From positions 26,299,729-26,363,728 of the forward strand of contig CM049314.1 of NCBI GenBank assembly GCA_026874595.1: a stretch of 64,000 nucleotides of DNA, in the 5' to 3' direction. Both the position numbers and the translations under genes were made by a program. The notes under the pieces are model-generated. The model saw only the letters and a program-made list of their open reading frames with translations. It searched no databases and was not told the origin of the DNA. Below are positions 39,289 to 49,292 of this stretch, one piece after another (within the stretch, counting starts at the first letter, position 1; each line of letters starts with the position of its first letter). Source of the DNA: Sipunculus nudus. Lineage: Eukaryota; Annelida; Sipuncula; Golfingiida; Sipunculidae.

Positions 39289-42200
39289 ATGCACAGGTCG
39301 GGTGGTAGTTAACCAGACGAGAAAGACTACACCAGTCTTTGCGAGACCGGCGATCTGGGGGATATCACGCCTGCCCGTTTGTATGTGGTCAAGAGGGACG
39401 ATTTGCTCTCGCTTGACGTCGCAGGAGGCATCATAGTGAAACAGCTGTTGGCGCAATGCGAAGGGGAACCCGGTGGTTGGTTACCTGTCGTGAGGGGGCT
39501 GACCGTGGAAAGTGATCTGCCCTGGAAAGGTTTCGTGGAGACACCGGACGGTGAAGTCAACAGTGCCGGCAGGTATCCGTTCTTGTTCCTCCTGCACGGG
39601 TACGATGACCCGCGTCTACACGAGCATGACAACCCGATGAGACAAATGAAGAACGTGAGGCAGGTGATCGATGACATGCTGCAGACCACAACCCCCGCCT
39701 GGGAAGGTTGTGAGAAAAGCGATTTTTTTCCGGTTCCGCAGAAATACACGTCTGCCGACCTGGTGGACAATGGCAAGGACCTGCACTCCCTGACTGTGCA
39801 GCGGATCATGAGCGTTGTGAAGAGTGAAGGACCGCCACTGGAGGCGAAAGATTTTTTCATCTTTGGAACGTTTACGTGGGCGCATATCAGCGCACTCATG
39901 CACGGTTGCATGTTCCTCGTGCGGGACTCGGTCAGGCGTGACGTATCCCTGCACGAAAACCTAAACGCGGTCACCGTGGATTTGTGGGACGCGACGCTGG
40001 CCTACGCTACACGCCGTTCTGCTCCGAAGCGACGGCCGCAACGGAAGCAGTTGCTTGCGGACGTCCTGCAGGACGACAGGAATTCCCCGACGGAAGAGCC
40101 CATTGAAAACCTTCTGGTCGTGTCACCCGTGCTCAGCCAGCTGATGTGGAGCATCGTCAGGGGCCTGATGCACAACCTACATATCAAACCGTACTTGGCA
40201 GACGTGGTTGTTTACATGCTCGACACACCAGTGCACCGGCAGGTGGATCTACCTCCAGGTTTCTCATCCCCGTACCAAAACCAACAGGCATGTGACAAAC
40301 GGCGGCAGATATCTGAAGAAACCGCCCCTTTGGTTGCTCTGCTGGTGTATCTCACGCTCACCCAGAACACCAGTTGCCGGTTCGCGGACACTGTCGAATT
40401 CAAAAACTGGCCATGCGACGAGGACGTGCACTTTTCCCTAGTGCGACAGGCGGAGGCCACACCTTTCGGTAACCCAGAGAAGTGTACAGCAGAACTGGAG
40501 CGCATGATGCCAGGTCACGTGGAACGCCAAATGTCACCTTGCCTGGCTGAAGCCGTAGCAATGTCGTTGAGGTTGAATGAGGCTTCACTGCTGTGCAGTT
40601 TGCTGAAGTCCACGGACTCAGCCGCCGTGGACATGACGTCTTTCTTACTGACAGACAGGCAGGCCCAGCTACGGACGTCGCAGAAATGGCGTGCTTCGTT
40701 TGACATCGACAACTACCCTTTCGAACTACCGTTCGATAAGCAGGAGCGTCAGGGCAACATCAAATCGCACATGGACTCGGCAGGCCGCCACGGCAATACC
40801 GTCTTGGCCCAAAGGCTTGTCGGCCTTTCGTTGGACCTCCACGTTACGGCCAGGTCGCTAGATTCGTTCGAAACTCTGGCGGAAGGGGTGCCCTGGGACG
40901 CTGACTTGAGCGATGTGAAAAAAGCGATTAATACACGTATGTGTCACAAATGCCACAAGGACGGGGTCAGTTTGGACAGGGGACCGGAAAACTGCCCCTG
41001 TGTGTGGTTCCCACGCCCCGTCAGGCAGATCCTCGAAAAGCGGGGGACAGCTCACGACGGGTTATGCGTACCTGGGTTGCACGTGCTGTGCAAAGGACCC
41101 CATTTTACGGGCAATGTTGAGAAATCGTCCTTTGTCCAGAGAAAAGAATCTGACAGCAGAAGGAGAGAGTCGCAAGAAGCACCGTCGGGTGTGTTGGCAC
41201 GCGTGCTCAAAGAAATACCGCCGGAACTGGATATGATCGTGCAGCCCCACGCGGGACGTCTACACACGTCCTTCATTGACGCGCTCGCCGGTTGTTTCAT
41301 TACAAAACCCGACTCGCAGCTGCGAAAGAAGCACGACAGTACGCCTTTGGATGTCACGAGCGTTTGCAAAATGTTCTCGTGTGTGACTGATACAGTCGCG
41401 AGCGTGACGTTGGAAGCCAAACGCTTCGCGAACCTCGCCGCCGAGAGAACAGCTAACAGGAAGGCGGGGGCGACAGATGTAGAGAAACTGCGGTCTGAAC
41501 TGGCCATCACGTTGTCGGGCGAGATGTTGGCCTACCAGGGTGCAGCTGTGTGGAAGATGCACCAGTGCACACTGCTGCACCAGTGCTTGCTGGCTTCTAA
41601 CATGGCGCAAGCAGATGTATTCAAGCGGCTGCAGAGCGCAGCTGCTACGTACCAGCAGGTGCAACTGACGCTTTTGCATTCACCGTTGATGCTCGACAAA
41701 CCGTTGTTCTCGTACAAGCCGTACGTTGTCAGGAGCGCGAGTGTACCTTCCCTGCACGATCAGGGGAGGGTTCTGGCGCACGAACACTGTTCGAAGGATT
41801 GCGTCTGGTACAAGGTCCAAGACGCATACTGTAAAATGAACACCACCACGTGGTACAAAGATAAATCTGCCGCAAACAAGAAAGGATGGCAGCGCCCGCA
41901 GGGAAGCGTTGATGCCCCGTTTGCTGAAACGCACGGTTCCATACGTGCCTCGATCATGGAGTCGCGCAGTGCGGGTGTCAGTGCTGCCGACATATATCAG
42001 GAACAGGGTGACTTCACCGTAACTCCGCGGGTGTCTGGTTTATCAGACGATGCAGTCGAGGATGAAGCAATTCCACCGGCTGTTGCGGCAGATGTGACAA
42101 GCGTTGTCCGGAATTCATCGTACGACTACATCATCGGCAACCACGAAAATGAAGAGGAGAGGTTTCGTGGAACGGGGTGGGGGTGGGTGAGCGGTCTGTC

Positions 42201-43263
42201 CGTCTTCACGAAACCTCTGTCTCGTGACACGCAAGGATGGATCGTCCAGATCATACAGAGTTGTTACCACCCTTCACTTAAAAAGATGATCCAGGCAAAG
42301 ACCTTGCGTGAACTCGCGTTGGATGCTGAGGAATCTGGGGTGCACCTGCGGCAAGCGGACGTGCATGCTCTGGTGCGTTTGGTGCAGCTGGTCGAGACCA
42401 GCCCGCTGCGCGGCGGGAGACATGTCAGCGGTTCCAAGGAATTCACGTCTTTCCTCCTCCAGTCTCAGCTGTTCTGTCACATGAGCCAGCTATCCGATGC
42501 ACACCAGAAGGAAAACGCCATTTTACCCGTTTGGGTGCAAGCTGGATGGGGTGGCGTCACCTTTAACAACCCAAAGAGCGAGGATGGTGAAGCGCAGATG
42601 CCCGTCTTCCGTGATGCCGGTCTCGTGATGGTGAAGGACGGCGTGTCCTGCCTGAACGAAGCTAGTTCTTTGCGCTACAAGGTCACGGTGGCGTGTATGA
42701 GGCCGAATTTTTATGTTCTGCAAAACCATCTTGTGGTCCGTCACCGGATGTTGATGGGTGTGAACGAGACTGAGCTCTCAGCACTGTATACAGGCGCGCT
42801 CAAGTCGATGAACTGGCCGCGTGCGGGAAAACAAGATGCTGACGATAAACGGCAATACCCGCTCTTTCTGGGGGTTAGCACGGAGCCGTTCTCTCAACGC
42901 ATGCAGGTGCACCACGCTGCACGCAGTGTGCTACACGGCATGGACGCAGCCGGCAGGACAGGAAGCATCCAAGACCTCGAAACGTGTTTGGACGACATGT
43001 GTGAGGACCCTGACGTTCCTGTCGAAAAAGTGGCTGGTCTGTTGTACCAGATAATATCCACACGTTTAGGAAACAGCGGAGTGGATATCGAACAGCTGCC
43101 GAAAAGCAGCTTGGACGCAGAGACGTTCAGGTGCGTCGATGACTTTTGTACCCGTTTCCCTTACGTCCGCATGGACGAAAACGATTTGTCATCCGCTCTC
43201 CGTTTTCTCATGCCGATCGGCGAGCCGGACCCGAAACGCAGGCGGGTTTCTTCCGATTCATGA
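39289..43263 (+). CDS. Probable major capsid protein, with an in-frame TAA near the start
   Basis: The open frame runs from 39313 to 43263 (about 1,316 codons). The only ATG after the TATA box is at 39289 in the same frame, but a TAA at 39310 follows seven codons later; the next in-frame ATG is at 39637. The protein is soluble, with mixed composition, a CxxC/CxC cluster near 40,940-41,000 and a basic C-terminal PKRRR. Length fits herpesvirus major capsid proteins (about 1,300-1,400 aa), which build the hexons and pentons. Adjacency to assemblin-scaffold supports this. There is no short motif diagnostic for the family, so the call rests on size, composition and place. The start could be non-ATG, spliced or broken. 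Confidence 0.6.
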
Positions 43264-43559
43264 ATCACATGATTGTGTCCTTGAATGTGGGTCGTGCACC
43301 TGTTTTTGTTTATTGCTATGGTATATCATATTAAAAACTATATTGCTTTTATACGTGTTTGTGTTTTCTGTTGCGTGCATCGTCTGTCTGTTGTATGGTC
43401 CAGTCGGTCCTGTGCATGCGTGGTTGGAATGTTGCTATTTGAATGATTTATCACATGTTTCGTTGTAAACCCTGTGTGCACGTCGGTATATATATATATA
43501 TTTGTGTCGTGACTGCGACTTTATAACAGCCGCACTGGTGACAGTTTGGTTCATTTGCT
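43264..43559. other. Intergenic region with TATA tract
   Basis: About 296 bp. It holds an ATTAAA at 43331 that may end the capsid transcript and a (TA)n tract at 43486-43502 that may start the next one. No convincing ORF. Confidence 0.5.
43486..43502 (+). promoter_or_regulatory. TA-repeat TATA element
   Basis: TATATATATATATATTT, about 60-75 nt upstream of the ATG at 43560. A second weaker TTATAA is at 43521. Confidence 0.45.
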
Positions 43560-44351
43560 ATGTCTGACATACAAGGGGTTACACTTGGTACAGCAGGGTA
43601 CCACGCGGACGATATGTCATTACCAAATGAAGACGTTCATCGTTCTGATGAGGAAGGCGGGTCGGGAGAAAGGGAAGAGAACAACAATCCCCGGGACGGT
43701 GTCGCCGATGACCCTTGAGGCTGGCCTGTACTGGGATCCGGAGATGAGGATGACAGTGGGGGAGAACTACAAGAAAATGAGGAGGATTCGTCGTCATCGT
43801 CGTCTGACATGGACGATGAAGAGATGATTATGCGTTACGAAAAGTGCATGTCGGAAGCCGATGGGAATATTGCAACATTTTTCGAGACGCACGGCCGTCA
43901 GATGTCTCTGTGGAGATACTTGGACGTAATCGATCTCTCTCTGTCGAGCACAATGGCAAAAGACATGTGGTCGATATGTTCAGCTATTGCAGAGAGGTTA
44001 CCCGAAGAGCCAGGTGAAGAAGGGCAGGTCACAACATTTGAACCAGGAATCCTGATTTGGGTGGCATTCTGTCAAATGTGGTGCCAGCATTGCTTCCAGT
44101 TGATGCGGAGAGTGGTTGCGACGTCAGGGATTGGCGCGAATTTACCTACTCCTTACAGCACACTTGACAATTACGAGGTAGATGAATATGTCCGGAACAA
44201 CGTGACCCCGAGGTCTATTTGCATGGCCCTTTTCCTGGGGCAACGGGAGTGGCGGGGTTGCGGTTGCACATTGTGCAGGCGACTCGAAACCAGTCTGCCG
44301 CTTCTGCAGGGATTACAAACTGTGGCGAACATTTCTTGTCCGCGCCAGTGA
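43560..44351 (+). CDS. Acidic/Ser-rich protein interrupted by an in-frame TGA
   Basis: An ATG at 43560 opens a frame that meets TGA at 43716-43718. The same frame then stays open to 44351, with the next ATG at 43809 (180 aa from there). Both sides of the TGA are acidic and polar: before it Glu/Asp/Asn-rich, after it an Asp/Glu run and a run of six Ser. This makes one continuous reading frame with a single stop the simplest view. The C-terminal part is globular, helical and Cys-containing (WCQHC, CGCTLC). Function not recognised; the size would suit a small tegument or packaging factor. If the TGA is real, the product probably starts at 43809. Confidence 0.55.
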
Positions 44352-44526
44352 TTCACGCACAAACATGCGGTGTTCTTTTGTCAGTATTTGTCACGGACCA
44401 CATGTACTATATTGATCCCCATAGCACGTTTTCATGCTTTGTCGATCGGTTCGTGTATTATCACCGTTTTGTTGTCTAGCGTAGACGTCACGTGTGTGTT
44501 CATCGGAAACGTCAACGTCTGTGGCC

Positions 44527-47085
44527 ATGTGTGGAATATTGTCTTGGGTGCTGCGTGTTTGCTTCGCAGTGACTGCTTTCCAGCAAATGTCCGGCGCCGT
44601 CACCTCTTCGGCCATCGACATAACTACGCTTAACACCTCACAACGTGCGTACGCGGACCTGAAAGGGAACGAACGTTTGAACAGACTGCGGTTCTGTGAC
44701 CCGCGGACGCCGTCCAAATATGTACATTTCGCTCCTCACCCCAGATGCCCCCATGCAGCTGACCATGCACAGGACCACCACGAAACCGGGACGGTTATCA
44801 CTTTCAAGAGGAATATTCAAGCTACCAGGACCGACGCCATGGCCTGCCAGTGGTTCGTATCGTACAGAAAAACGTACACGGGTTGGTTTGGTCACAAATT
44901 TATAACTGACAAATGGGACCGCCCGATTGCGCCTCCCTCGGCAGAAGAGTGTCGGAAATGGCGCTCAACAAGGGACTGCACGATCGACGGCAAGACGCAC
45001 ATGTTGTATTATGTCAGCATGAGCCACGACGGATACGTCACGTATTCCAGCAACATACCTGTCAGTGTGAAGTATAATTGGTTCGCGTTCGGGTACGATC
45101 CGGAAACGTACACTCACAACTGTATCATGAAAGAAGTGTATGTTGTCGCTTCTCCCCCGTATCAGGTTGTGCACACGTCGCTGGGCATGGCTCAGAACCT
45201 GTCGAGCACGGGAGCCAGATCGTTTGAACTGGGCAGTCACATAACCACTGACGAATGGGTCATCGTTTGGCACAAAGTCGAACCTACGATGTCATGCGGT
45301 TATGTACTGGCAGAGATACACCATAACGTAACCAAGGTTAAGCTGGGTGACGACAACGGGCGCTTCTACTTGGTGCTGGAGGACGCAAAACATATGCTTA
45401 CATTTGACCGACAGAAACATATGATACCTAGTCTCAGTGCCATCGATCATCCCTACTGCGTGTCAAAGAGGCTGAGTTCAATGAACTACACGGAAATGTA
45501 TTGGGACACCTATTACGGGATCGTCGCTTGGATACCTGACACTGTTCCCGTTTCTGCAATCGAAAACCACCTCAACCATTCCACGGTACATCTGAATGTA
45601 AGCGTAGTAAACCATGACCACTTGTGTGAGGAGTACAAGAGGAAGCAGCACGCCAACGCTCACGGGGCTGCCGCGTTGAACTGCACGCATTACCTTTCCC
45701 GTCGAAGACGTAGTATTGACCACGCAACCAGGTCGGAACTGCTGCTGATGACCAATGAAATAATGGAAAACGTGAGGTATTTTGTGTCAGGGAAGATTGT
45801 GGACTGGATGAACTCGCAACAGCGTCAACGTCTGGACACTTGGTGCGCTCAGAGTTATTACGACCACAACATGGCGCGTTCTCTTGCCATTGTCAACCCG
45901 TCGTCTGTGCTGTCTGTGTACTTAGGGCGGGACGTGTATGCCAAACCGCGCGGCAGCGTTTACGAGATAAGCCGATGCAGGTTCCTCAATGAAACGGACT
46001 TCCGTCTTGCCCGCAGTCTGGAGGTCGGCGAGGGCAAATCGTTGTGCTACAGCAGGCCTCTCATATACTTCAATGACCCGGCGGACGGGGGCAACAGGAC
46101 GGCCAACATGACCGGGATAAAGGACATGGAACCTCTGCGGGGCCAGGCCATGGATGACGGACGGATCGTGATCCCGCCCAAGTACACGGAATCCTGCCGC
46201 TACCCGAACATGTTGCGTTTTTACATCAACGAGGTACCGCTCACGTACAAAAACTACACTCTTATCACCCTGCTGGACGAAAACGGGACCGAAACCGAAT
46301 TTGCGGTGTTGTCGGACCTGCCTTCTGAAAATTACATCCGTGATATGAATTACGGCTACATAGTGGATGACGTCGATCCCGCCCTGCGGGACGTCACCGA
46401 TTTCCTGCCACCGATAGAGGCCGATGTCCCCATCATGGAAAACCCTTACACGGACAAGGAAATCGAAGGCGAGCTCGATCTCATGTCTATGCTGGAAAAC
46501 GCGAACCAGATGCGCGTTTTCGATCGCCATTTACGTTGGACGATGGCCATGTATCAGGTTTACACCAGCAATGACCCAGACCTGGGGAAAATCGCTTCCG
46601 ACATAATCAACGGCATCGGCAGCGCCGTTGGCACAGTATTCAATGGTGCGTTGGATTTCTTCGGTAAACTCCTTTCTGGGATTTTGGGATTCCTCGGTAC
46701 ACTTGCTGGTAAGGTGATCGCTTTTATACTGGGGATAATGGTGGGTATCGGTGGCGTTTATGCCTTTTTTGTACTCCTAAGACAAATGACAGCCCTGACC
46801 GTGCAAGCGGGGCACGGAGCCTACGTCAAGTACAGAGACAGGAAAAGCGGGGTGCCAACGGTTGTTATCAGAGACCGTCGGTCGTCCACGTCGTCGAGTT
46901 CCTCCTCTACGTCGTCGTCGTCCGAGGGAGAAGACGAACCGACGGGAAAAGGCGAGCAAACCCGTCTGCTGGGGAAAACAGGAAAAGATAACATTGTGAA
47001 CGCTGAAAAGGACATGTGGGGCAAGAAATGGAATAAAAGATCGACAAGACGGGACAAATTGTCCATATGGCCTAGCGTATATTAA
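44527..47085 (+). CDS. gB: Envelope glycoprotein B
   Basis: 852 aa from the ATG at 44527; the frame is open upstream only from a GTG. Residues 1-25 form a signal peptide with a hydrophobic core. A large ectodomain with many NxS/T sites and aromatic-rich segments follows (TGWFGHKF near 115-125, NWFAFGYD further on), candidates for class III fusion loops. A furin-type RRRR|S site lies at 392-396, as in many gB proteins. Amphipathic Gly-rich sequence at about 695-728 precedes a transmembrane segment at about 729-751. The cytoplasmic tail of about 100 residues has a Ser/Glu cluster. The family fuses the viral envelope with host membranes after receptor-binding partners act. An AATAAA overlaps the stop region. 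Confidence 0.88.
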   Translation: MCGILSWVLRVCFAVTAFQQMSGAVTSSAIDITTLNTSQRAYADLKGNERLNRLRFCDPRTPSKYVHFAPHPRCPHAADHAQDHHETGTVITFKRNIQATRTDAMACQWFVSYRKTYTGWFGHKFITDKWDRPIAPPSAEECRKWRSTRDCTIDGKTHMLYYVSMSHDGYVTYSSNIPVSVKYNWFAFGYDPETYTHNCIMKEVYVVASPPYQVVHTSLGMAQNLSSTGARSFELGSHITTDEWVIVWHKVEPTMSCGYVLAEIHHNVTKVKLGDDNGRFYLVLEDAKHMLTFDRQKHMIPSLSAIDHPYCVSKRLSSMNYTEMYWDTYYGIVAWIPDTVPVSAIENHLNHSTVHLNVSVVNHDHLCEEYKRKQHANAHGAAALNCTHYLSRRRRSIDHATRSELLLMTNEIMENVRYFVSGKIVDWMNSQQRQRLDTWCAQSYYDHNMARSLAIVNPSSVLSVYLGRDVYAKPRGSVYEISRCRFLNETDFRLARSLEVGEGKSLCYSRPLIYFNDPADGGNRTANMTGIKDMEPLRGQAMDDGRIVIPPKYTESCRYPNMLRFYINEVPLTYKNYTLITLLDENGTETEFAVLSDLPSENYIRDMNYGYIVDDVDPALRDVTDFLPPIEADVPIMENPYTDKEIEGELDLMSMLENANQMRVFDRHLRWTMAMYQVYTSNDPDLGKIASDIINGIGSAVGTVFNGALDFFGKLLSGILGFLGTLAGKVIAFILGIMVGIGGVYAFFVLLRQMTALTVQAGHGAYVKYRDRKSGVPTVVIRDRRSSTSSSSSSTSSSSEGEDEPTGKGEQTRLLGKTGKDNIVNAEKDMWGKKWNKRSTRRDKLSIWPSVY

Positions 47086-47091
47086 AATAAA
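47086..47091 (+). terminator. Polyadenylation signal AATAAA
   Basis: AATAAA directly after the gB stop codon. Confidence 0.55.
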
Positions 47092-47229
47092 AAAACGTAT
47101 ACGTCTTATATAGACCTATGGGTTGTCTTGTATGCAACTGTACAAGTAATGGACCACCACCCCCCCCCTCTTTCCACCATTGTATAATGATCAATAAAAG
47201 TAACAAGAAAACGTGTCAGTTGTTGTCGT

Positions 47230-47235
47230 TTATTG
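47230..47235 (-). terminator. Polyadenylation signal
   Basis: AATAAA on the minus strand, 77 nt beyond the stop of the 238-aa gene. Confidence 0.5.
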
Positions 47236-47311
47236 AAAAGCAAACAAGTGATATACATGTGCCTGAATCCGTATATATCCGAACTGTGAACTATAACAAA
47301 ATGTCGGGTGT

Positions 47312-48028
47312 TCACGGTAAACTTTGCTGACGAACGATATGAAAAATACAGCAACAAACACGCAACACGTCGTTCAGATCAGCTCTCACTGTCCCTGGTA
47401 GGCCCAAGTTCATCGATATAGAACCGGCGTCGGGGAAAATGTAACTCGTGACGTCTTCCCACGGGTGACGAGTTATGCTGGCGTTAACAGCGTTCGACGA
47501 CGACACTCCGATCACGATATCCGCAGGCAAGGGCCCTGTCAACAGCCCGGCGGGTCCTCCGCGTTGTCCGCGAAATGTTTGTTTCATCCCACGCACGAAA
47601 CGGTTCAGCTTCCCTTTTCCCTTCCCGCGTATGAACGAGACGCGCTCGTCTCCAGCCTGCCAAATACAAACTGACGTGGAGTCCGTCTCGACGTCAACAC
47701 TGGTGTCTGAAGTGCTGTGCCGTGCGGAATCTGACCCCAACCATCGTTTGAACTGCATGTCGAGATCCGTTGACCGTACAAGAACTCTGTTTCCTGTGAC
47801 GTGGAATACGACCGTTTTATCACCACTCGTCGCCAGGTTGAAAAACACGTGAACATCCGACCCGCTGTCGAGGCACCAGTAAAGAAGGATTCCATCTGAT
47901 TCGAGGTGCAGCGTGTTCAACACGTAATCTGTGACACGACTGTTAGAGTTTGTTGTTCCACTTCCGGGAACCGTAGCAGACAGGCGGTTCTTTCTACCGG
48001 TTGTGCGGTGCATAGTTTCAAGAGTCAT
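47312..48028 (-). CDS. 238-aa GKGK-motif protein, function unknown
   Basis: ATG at 48028. Beta-rich N-terminal half, a polar Ser/Thr/Asp linker, then SFIRGKGKGKLNRF followed by a Gly/Pro-rich stretch and a hydrophobic Cys-rich C-terminus (VCCCIFHIV). A similar strand plus GKGK element (FVHGRGKGKYAGF) occurs in the 420-aa protein at 61713-62975, and both have a GNRV segment before it, so they may be distant paralogues. No enzyme or membrane signature. Just upstream (48038-48047) is a G-run. Confidence 0.55.
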   Translation of the reverse strand: MTLETMHRTTGRKNRLSATVPGSGTTNSNSRVTDYVLNTLHLESDGILLYWCLDSGSDVHVFFNLATSGDKTVVFHVTGNRVLVRSTDLDMQFKRWLGSDSARHSTSDTSVDVETDSTSVCIWQAGDERVSFIRGKGKGKLNRFVRGMKQTFRGQRGGPAGLLTGPLPADIVIGVSSSNAVNASITRHPWEDVTSYIFPDAGSISMNLGLPGTVRADLNDVLRVCCCIFHIVRQQSLP

Positions 48029-48101
48029 ACTTTTGTTCGGGGGGGGGGCACAACAGACGTTGTGACAAACACAAATAAAAGGTGTCTACCGTACGCGATT
48101 T

Positions 48102-49178
48102 CTAGTCCGTGTCACCGCACGTGCATCCCATTTCCTTCATCTTTTTGTAGAAGACGGATTCGGGGTCAGAGCAAACGACAAACACAGTAGGCACGCCGCC
48201 ATGGTGCGATGCCTTGCTTTCATACATTTCGTTGGCTTCAACCATAAACAAAGGCTTGCGCGTCTGAATGTCCATCGCCAGGTTCATCGGGCGTTCTTGT
48301 CCGTCGTCCCGCTTGTTTGTGACGCGGACAGCTTTTGCGCCGTTGTCTTGTGAAGGTTTGCACAAGACACAGTAAGCGGGGTATTCTAAGGGCTCGTCGT
48401 CATCATCAATCGTCGTGTCCGTTACAGGTGCTAGGTCATACAAGCGCACGTCGGTGCACGGTCTCACGGGAGCGCCGTCCCTTTTTACCAAGTCTTCCAA
48501 GTGGACATACCACAGGCGATGGACGGCCCCGGTCACTGGATCCATTTCCTCCATTAGATATCCCTGTGTGGATATCATATTTTCTATGTAGCGGTTCATT
48601 TTAGGATGCTTGCATTGTACCAGCACAGAATGGGGGTGAGGGAACTGGCGGTCCCCCGGTGGCACAGGCTCCAAGGATCCGTGAACAGAACATGGCCGGT
48701 GGCGTTTCGTTGAATGCGTATCAAGAGACGTGACATCCGTAGTGTCTGGAGTTGTGCTGGGATGTTTGTCATACTTCGTCTCAGAGGGCGTTTGTGGGGT
48801 GCTGGCAGTTGTTTGAATGTTCTGATTCGGTTTAGGTTGCGCGACGGAAGAAGATAAACGTAACTTGCTTTTTCCGCGGAGCGTACGGTCAGAACGGCAT
48901 TGTTGGCTCTTTGACTTGGTTGCATGAATCATTTCCTTTTTCTCCATCTTTTTCCTTTTCGGTTGCACCCGTGCGTCTTCCGCACATTCCAACATTCCTG
49001 CGCCCAACCAGTTTTCTAACGCTTCCTGGTCCATTTTTTGTTCGCGGACTGTCACGCCTGGTAGAGGTGCGGGCCCGTCCTGCGTTTCCTGGCATGTGGC
49101 TATGGCAGCTATATGGTGAAGAGCGGCCATTGACTCGCGATTGCGGGTATTCTTTGTGGTATGATCTGCCGTGTCCAT
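48102..49178 (-). CDS. 358-aa basic/disordered protein with Cys-containing C-terminus
   Basis: ATG at 49178; the frame extends 26 codons upstream to a GTG. Residues 60-190 are basic and Ser/Thr/Pro-rich, with several Lys/Arg clusters (PKRKKMEKKE), consistent with a nuclear or nucleic-acid-binding protein. The C-terminal 160 residues are globular with paired cysteines (YCVLC, CTCGDTD) and an acidic DDDDE run. Unrecognised; regulatory or tegument roles are both possible. Confidence 0.55.
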   Translation of the reverse strand: MDTADHTTKNTRNRESMAALHHIAAIATCQETQDGPAPLPGVTVREQKMDQEALENWLGAGMLECAEDARVQPKRKKMEKKEMIHATKSKSQQCRSDRTLRGKSKLRLSSSVAQPKPNQNIQTTASTPQTPSETKYDKHPSTTPDTTDVTSLDTHSTKRHRPCSVHGSLEPVPPGDRQFPHPHSVLVQCKHPKMNRYIENMISTQGYLMEEMDPVTGAVHRLWYVHLEDLVKRDGAPVRPCTDVRLYDLAPVTDTTIDDDDEPLEYPAYCVLCKPSQDNGAKAVRVTNKRDDGQERPMNLAMDIQTRKPLFMVEANEMYESKASHHGGVPTVFVVCSDPESVFYKKMKEMGCTCGDTD

Positions 49179-49292
49179 GAGTGCGGATGTATTCGTGATA
49201 TGAACAAAATGCACTTTGCTGCCAGGACTGAATTGTACATCGTGTGACGCAACCACGGGTCTCCGTCACAAATACAAGGTGTCGGATGTGGA

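Noticed and set aside
39327..39974. 215-aa minus-strand ORF
   Set aside because: Antisense to the capsid-like gene and Ser/Thr/Cys-rich as expected for a shadow frame.
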